Below, piece by piece: positions 60,125 through 64,000 of a stretch of DNA of 64,000 bases (the stretch's first letter is position 1; each line of letters begins with the position of its first letter). The notes beneath the pieces are model-generated. The model ran no database searches. It worked only from the letters and a program-made list of their open reading frames with translations, and was not told the origin of the DNA. Position numbers and translations under genes: made by a program. Origin of the DNA: Canna indica (lineage: Eukaryota > Streptophyta > Magnoliopsida > Zingiberales > Cannaceae); assembly GCA_034359265.1 (NCBI GenBank), contig CP136890.1:90607501-90671500 (forward strand), given 5' to 3'.

Positions 60125-61147
60125 CACTACAACAAAACTTATACATATAGGCGGAAAAATTTCGTCGTCTTTAGATGACGTCGAAATGTTTTTTAAAAAA
60201 AATAATTTTAAAAATTCCGATACTTGACAGCAGGCATCGAAATTTTTCGGCACTAGATTTAGCACTGAAATCCACCTGTCTCGGGCTCGCGAGCGTGCGA
60301 GCCCGCGCGGGTTAGCGGGTGCGCGAGAAGCACCCCTCGGCGATCGCGCCGAGGGGCTTTGCCCAAGAACAGGAAATCAAGGCGAGAGATTTCCTGCCTC
60401 GAAAAAATTTTGCTTTTCAATTTTTTTATTTTATATATTTTTTACTTCTATAAGTATTTCTTCTCTTCTTCTATTCCTTCCCTCATTTTCTTTCTCTTCC
60501 CATCTTTTCTTTCTTTCCTCATTTTTTCTTCTTTCTTTCTCATATATTTTTTCTTCATATATTTTTTCTTCTTCCTTTTTCAGGTTATTGAAATTTTTTG
60601 GGTTATAGAATTTATATAAAGGTTAGTACAATTTTTTTAGATTGTTATTCATTTAATATTTTTCTATTTTTCAGGTTATAAAAATATTTTTTAATTAAAA
60701 TATTTTTCAGGTTTTCCACCATGTGGCGAAAATCGAGCGATCAGGAACTCACCACCCCATTCGAATACCGCGTGTTGTGCGCGGTATTCTCAAATACCGC
60801 GCGCGATATTCGAGAATACCACGTGCAGAGCTGCACGCGGATTACGAATTCCGTGTGCGGGCCCCTATTGAGGAATTTGTTTTCCTCGGTTTCGATTATT
60901 TTTTATAAATTTTTTTTCATATTGTTGTCTCTGACAGGTGCCGATATGCAAGATTTTATTCTTGTTTAATATTTTGACGCCTAGCGAAGCCTGTCTGAGG
61001 CGTCTATATATATGTTTGATATCGGCTGTCGTAGTTATGCACTCTCTTTCGTCATTTTTGTCGGCCTCAATATGTATTTTTTGGCTGACGTTGGTGTCGA
61101 AAGACTGTATTGGTTTGGCGTCGAAATCTTAAAAGTTTGTTGTAGTG
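60125..61147. mobile_element. non-autonomous CACTA-type element
   Basis: 1,023 bp with ends CACTACAACAAAACTT and, on the other strand, CACTACAACAAACTTTTAAG. Flanking 3-mers are AGT and AGA, so a target duplication is not exact. Internal features include a stem-loop with 10-bp arms (CCCCTCGGCG...CGCCGAGGGG, 60333-60356), GCGAGCCCGCGC-type inverted motifs nearby, and a second inverted region around ATACCGCGCGCG (about 60755-60830). GTCGAAAT-type motifs occur near both ends. No transposase is encoded; it must have depended on another CACTA element. Confidence 0.75.
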
Positions 61148-61479
61148 AGAAAATCCAAATTTTTAGAAAATATTACTCATTTATGTTACCTATTATATTT
61201 CTTAAAAAAATATTTTTCAATATTTTAAAGTAGTTAAGACGTCCTTTTTTTGTTCAAGTAAACATATAATTGGTGATATATCAATAAAATGTTAAATTTT
61301 TAAGATTGTTTTCTAATTATTTTTTGTCATTAATATACAAAGATATTTTGGATCATCCAAAAAATTAAATATATGTATATATATTATAATATAGAAACAA
61401 TAATTTCTCAACAGTGGATTACAGTGAAGGAAAATTTTTAGATCCGAATTATAATGACAGAAATTCTCAAATTCGAAAA

Positions 61480-62500
61480 CAACTTTTCATCGTACCAATT
61501 TTACCCTTGCAAAATTGTCTAATCAATTAGACACTTTAGTAAATACTGTATAACACGATGGAAAATTTTGAAATGCACAAATATTTCGCTCCAAATATTG
61601 GTTTAATATTCCTATAAACTAATTCACATCATATTCGAATCAATTTTAATGTCAAAAATAATTTTGTTCATCGTAAATATGCAGTTCTACTAAAGTGTCT
61701 AACATGCTAGGGAAATTATATAACACGAAGTAAAAAAAATCAAAATACACAAATATATCACTTCAAAGATTTGTTTAATAGCCCTATAAACTAATTCACG
61801 TCATATTGAATCAATTTAAATGATAAAAATAATTTTTTTCATCGTAAATATATAGTTCTAACAAAATGTCTAACCGGTTAGATACTTTTATAGAAAGTGT
61901 ATAATGCGAAGTAAAGATATATAAATATACCACTCCAAATATTAGTTTAATATACATATAAATCAAGTCACGCTATACTGAATTAATTTAAGTGATAACA
62001 ATAATTCTTTTCATAGTAAATATGTAGTTCTACCAAGTAGACATTTTTTTTTAACAAAGATAGAAAATCATAATAGGTGACCATATTAGGGATTGAACCC
62101 TAGATCTCTAGGCAACATACAACCAGTTGGCACCAAGTAAACACTTTTGCGGAAAGTGTATAATGTGAAGTACAAATTTCAAAATACGCAAATATACGAC
62201 TTTAAATATTGGTTTAACGTTCCTAATTAAAATCAATTCTCATATTGAACCAATTTAAGTGCTAAAAAAAAAATTTCATTGTAAATAAGAACTTCTACCA
62301 AAGTGTCTAACCGGTTAATACTTTCGCAATGTGGTGTAAAAATTCAAAATTCACGTATATACCACTCCAAATATGTTAGTTTAATGTCCATGAAAATCAA
62401 TTCTCATTTCATTGAATCAATTTCAGTGCTAAAAGTAATTTTTCCATCATAAATATGAAGTATTACCAAAGTATCTAACATGTTAGATATTTTTGCGACA
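61480..62500. repeat. five or six diverged copies of a 170-190 bp repeat
   Basis: Each copy holds CACTCCAAATATTGGTTTAAT-like sequence, TCATATTGAATCAATTTAA, CATCGTAAATATG, and a palindromic junction with GTCTAACCGGTTAGA. Copies start near 61560, 61740, 61910, 62170 and 62340. A SINE interrupts one copy. Confidence 0.7.
62045..62131 (-). mobile_element. short tRNA-derived SINE
   Basis: On the minus strand the element runs about 87 bp from GCCAACTGGTTGTATG through GGGTTCAATCCC to a short poly-A tail (T-run 62045-62053 on plus). GGTTCAATCCC fits a tRNA B box, and the TGCCAACTGG head resembles an A box. Direct repeats ACCAAGTAGACA (about 62032-62043) and ACCAAGTAAACA (about 62132-62143) flank it. 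The tail, target duplication and internal promoter boxes together support a SINE. Confidence 0.65.
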
Positions 62501-62719
62501 GGTAAAATTTGTATTATAAAAATTTGATTCTGAATTTAGAAGTTTCGGTCATCATAATCTGGATCTAAAAATTTTCTTTCACCATAATTCAATTTTAGAA
62601 AATTGATGATATAGAAAATATAACAACGTCGACTTGGACATAAAATTTGAGAGGGAAACAAGTAGGACAATAAACGAACTTAAATAAAATATAAATTCTA
62701 TGTTGTATGATTCGTGTAT

Positions 62720-63265
62720 TCTGAACTTTGGACTTTGTCTCAAATGTATCCTGAATTTTTACTTTACCAAATTGTATCCTGAATTATTAAATTTGTATCA
62801 ATTGTATTCTTTCGCTAAAATTTCGTCACCTACTCTGTTAATAGTGTGACGTGGCTTGCACACGTGGATTAAAATATAATTTTTTATATTTTAACACTGT
62901 CTCCGTCACCACCTCGTTGAACCACGCTGGAGAAACTGCCGGACCCACCGGAGAAACTGTCGGACCGCGCCGGAGAAACCATCGGACCGGGCCGGAGAAA
63001 TCATCGGATCTCGTTAGTAAACAATTCCAATAGAAAAGGATTCTCCGACGGTTTCTCCGGCGAGGTGGTGATGGAGAAAGTGTTAAAGTATAAAAAATAT
63101 ATTTTAATCGACGTGTGCAAGCCACGTCACATGTACTGTTAACGGGGTAGGTGACGAAATTTTAACGAAGGGATACAATTGATACAAAATTTTCATGATG
63201 CAATTTGGTGAAGTAAAAGTTCAGGATACATTTAAAACAAAATCTAAAGTTCAAGATATATATAT
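62720..63265. mobile_element. foldback (long inverted repeat) element
   Basis: The left arm (about 62720-62960) and right arm (about 63025-63265) are inverted copies of each other. Both contain AAATGTATCCTGAA, CAATTGTAT-C, AAAATTTCGTCACCTAC and GTGGCTTGCACACGT. The centre is GC-rich, with GGAGAAAC repeats (62930-63065). No coding capacity; target duplication not resolved. A MULE-type or other foldback MITE. Confidence 0.75.
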
Positions 63266-63327
63266 TCAGGTAATTACCCTTGTTTTTATTATTATAAACA
63301 CTTTTTATTTTTTTCTTCTCTTTATGA

Positions 63328-63666
63328 TAGAGGTGGCAATGGGTCGAGCCCGCTCATGGGCGGAGGGGCCCGGCCCGTCTGTGCCCAAGGGGCGGGCTGG
63401 GCTCGAGCACGCGTGCTGTGCTGGCCCGGTCAAGGCTAGGTCTGACGCGCGTCAGACCTGGCCAGACGTCTGACGCGCGCCAGACCTGATTAATTTAAAA
63501 AATATTATTATTTTTAAAATTTTAAAAGTTTTGGGTCGGCCCGAGCCCGAAGGGGTGGGCTCAGGCTCAGGCTCGGGCTGGGCCTACCCCTTGAATTGTC
63601 GGGCCGTGTACGGCTCGGAGGTGGCCGGGCATGGGCCGGCCCAGACACGACTCATTGGCACCTCTA
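63328..63666. mobile_element. hAT-type MITE, 339 bp
   Basis: Ends TAGAGGTGGCAATGGGTC and, on the other strand, TAGAGGTGCCAATGAGTC; 8-bp flanks CTTTATGA (63320-63327) and CTTTATGG (63667-63674) match at 7 of 8. The interior is rich in GGGCCGGCCC/GGGCTCGAG motifs and contains GTCTGACGCGCG repeats. Confidence 0.8.
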
Positions 63667-63850
63667 CTTTATGGTAAACAAAATGAAGGGGAAAAAATAT
63701 TTCTTCCCTCAATTTATGCTAAAATTATTTCAAACGGTCCAGGTGCGATCCATTGTCACCTCTACTTTATGGTAAACAAAATGAAGGGGAAAAAATCTTT
63801 CTTCCCTCAATTTATGCTAAAATTATTTCAAACTATTGATTTGTTATTTG
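63661..63850. repeat. 98-bp tandem duplication including the hAT terminus
   Basis: CCTCTACTTTATGG followed by AAACAAAATGAAGGGG and TTTATGCTAAAATTATTTC starts at 63661 and again at 63759. The duplicated unit includes the last bases of the hAT end (CACCTCTA). Confidence 0.8.
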
Positions 63851-64000
63851 TTAGACTGATCACTCTATTTTTTTTATCTTTTAAATTAATACAATAAAAT
63901 TATATTTTATATTTTGAAAAAATGCACCATCCTACATGAATTTTCTGAAATGGACATGAAATATAACTCTTACAGGATAGAATAAAAATGAATTAGTTTT

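Noticed and set aside
60359..60619. 86-codon Phe-rich open frame
   Set aside because: It is a translated T-rich tract inside a non-autonomous CACTA element.

Overview
This is plant nuclear DNA. It has intron-containing genes with GT/AG borders, AT-rich intergenic sequence, and plant families of Ty1-copia, Ty3-gypsy, LINE, CACTA, hAT, MULE-type, TRIM and SINE elements. The GC-rich, intronless CC-type glutaredoxin inside an AT-rich background suggests a monocot, probably a commelinid. That placement is inference, and I do not name a species.

Only three genes look intact. A CC-type glutaredoxin (ROXY class) lies at 2503-2814, minus strand. A ten-exon class-3 lipase lies at 38834-45443, minus strand; its exons join in frame to 344 codons with a complete Ser/Asp/His set. 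A DRB2-like double-stranded RNA-binding protein lies at 49952-56505, minus strand, with three coding exons and 589 codons. A fourth gene is wrecked. A YAK1-like DYRK kinase has its N-terminal exons near 22.3-22.7 kb and its catalytic-loop-to-C-terminus exons at 36.5-38.3 kb, with about 13.7 kb of nested transposons between and the ATP-binding lobe missing.

Layout: 1-1429, the 3' part of an internally deleted copia element. 2.4-3.0 kb, glutaredoxin. 4.0-12.0 kb, a decayed 7.2 kb CACTA element (TNP2-like and TNP1-like genes, both minus) between two inverted arms of an older repeat. 14.7-21.8 kb, a decayed copia element carrying a MULE-type MITE in its 5' LTR (9-bp target duplication) and a 3.2 kb solo LTR in its pol region (5-bp target duplication). 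21.8-22.3 kb, a triplicated about 215-bp leader of the kinase gene. 24.0-35.6 kb, a minus-strand LINE carrying a MITE and split by a 5.46 kb gypsy element (5-bp target duplication). 35.6-36.3 kb, an inverted second copy of a LINE segment plus the same MITE. 38.8-57.4 kb, lipase and DRB genes with insertions in introns and promoter (5'-truncated LINE, hAT elements, TRIM). 57.4-64 kb, gene-free, AT-rich, repeat-built DNA with a non-autonomous CACTA, a small SINE, a foldback element, an hAT MITE and a recurrent palindrome.

The main result is the insertion history, readable from exact target-site duplications. I found no clearly new gene system. The items most worth a second look are the split kinase gene, the hAT element 139 bp upstream of the lipase start codon, the shared LINE-MITE inverted copies, the compact SINE and TRIM, and the palindrome recurring across 58.5-62.5 kb.
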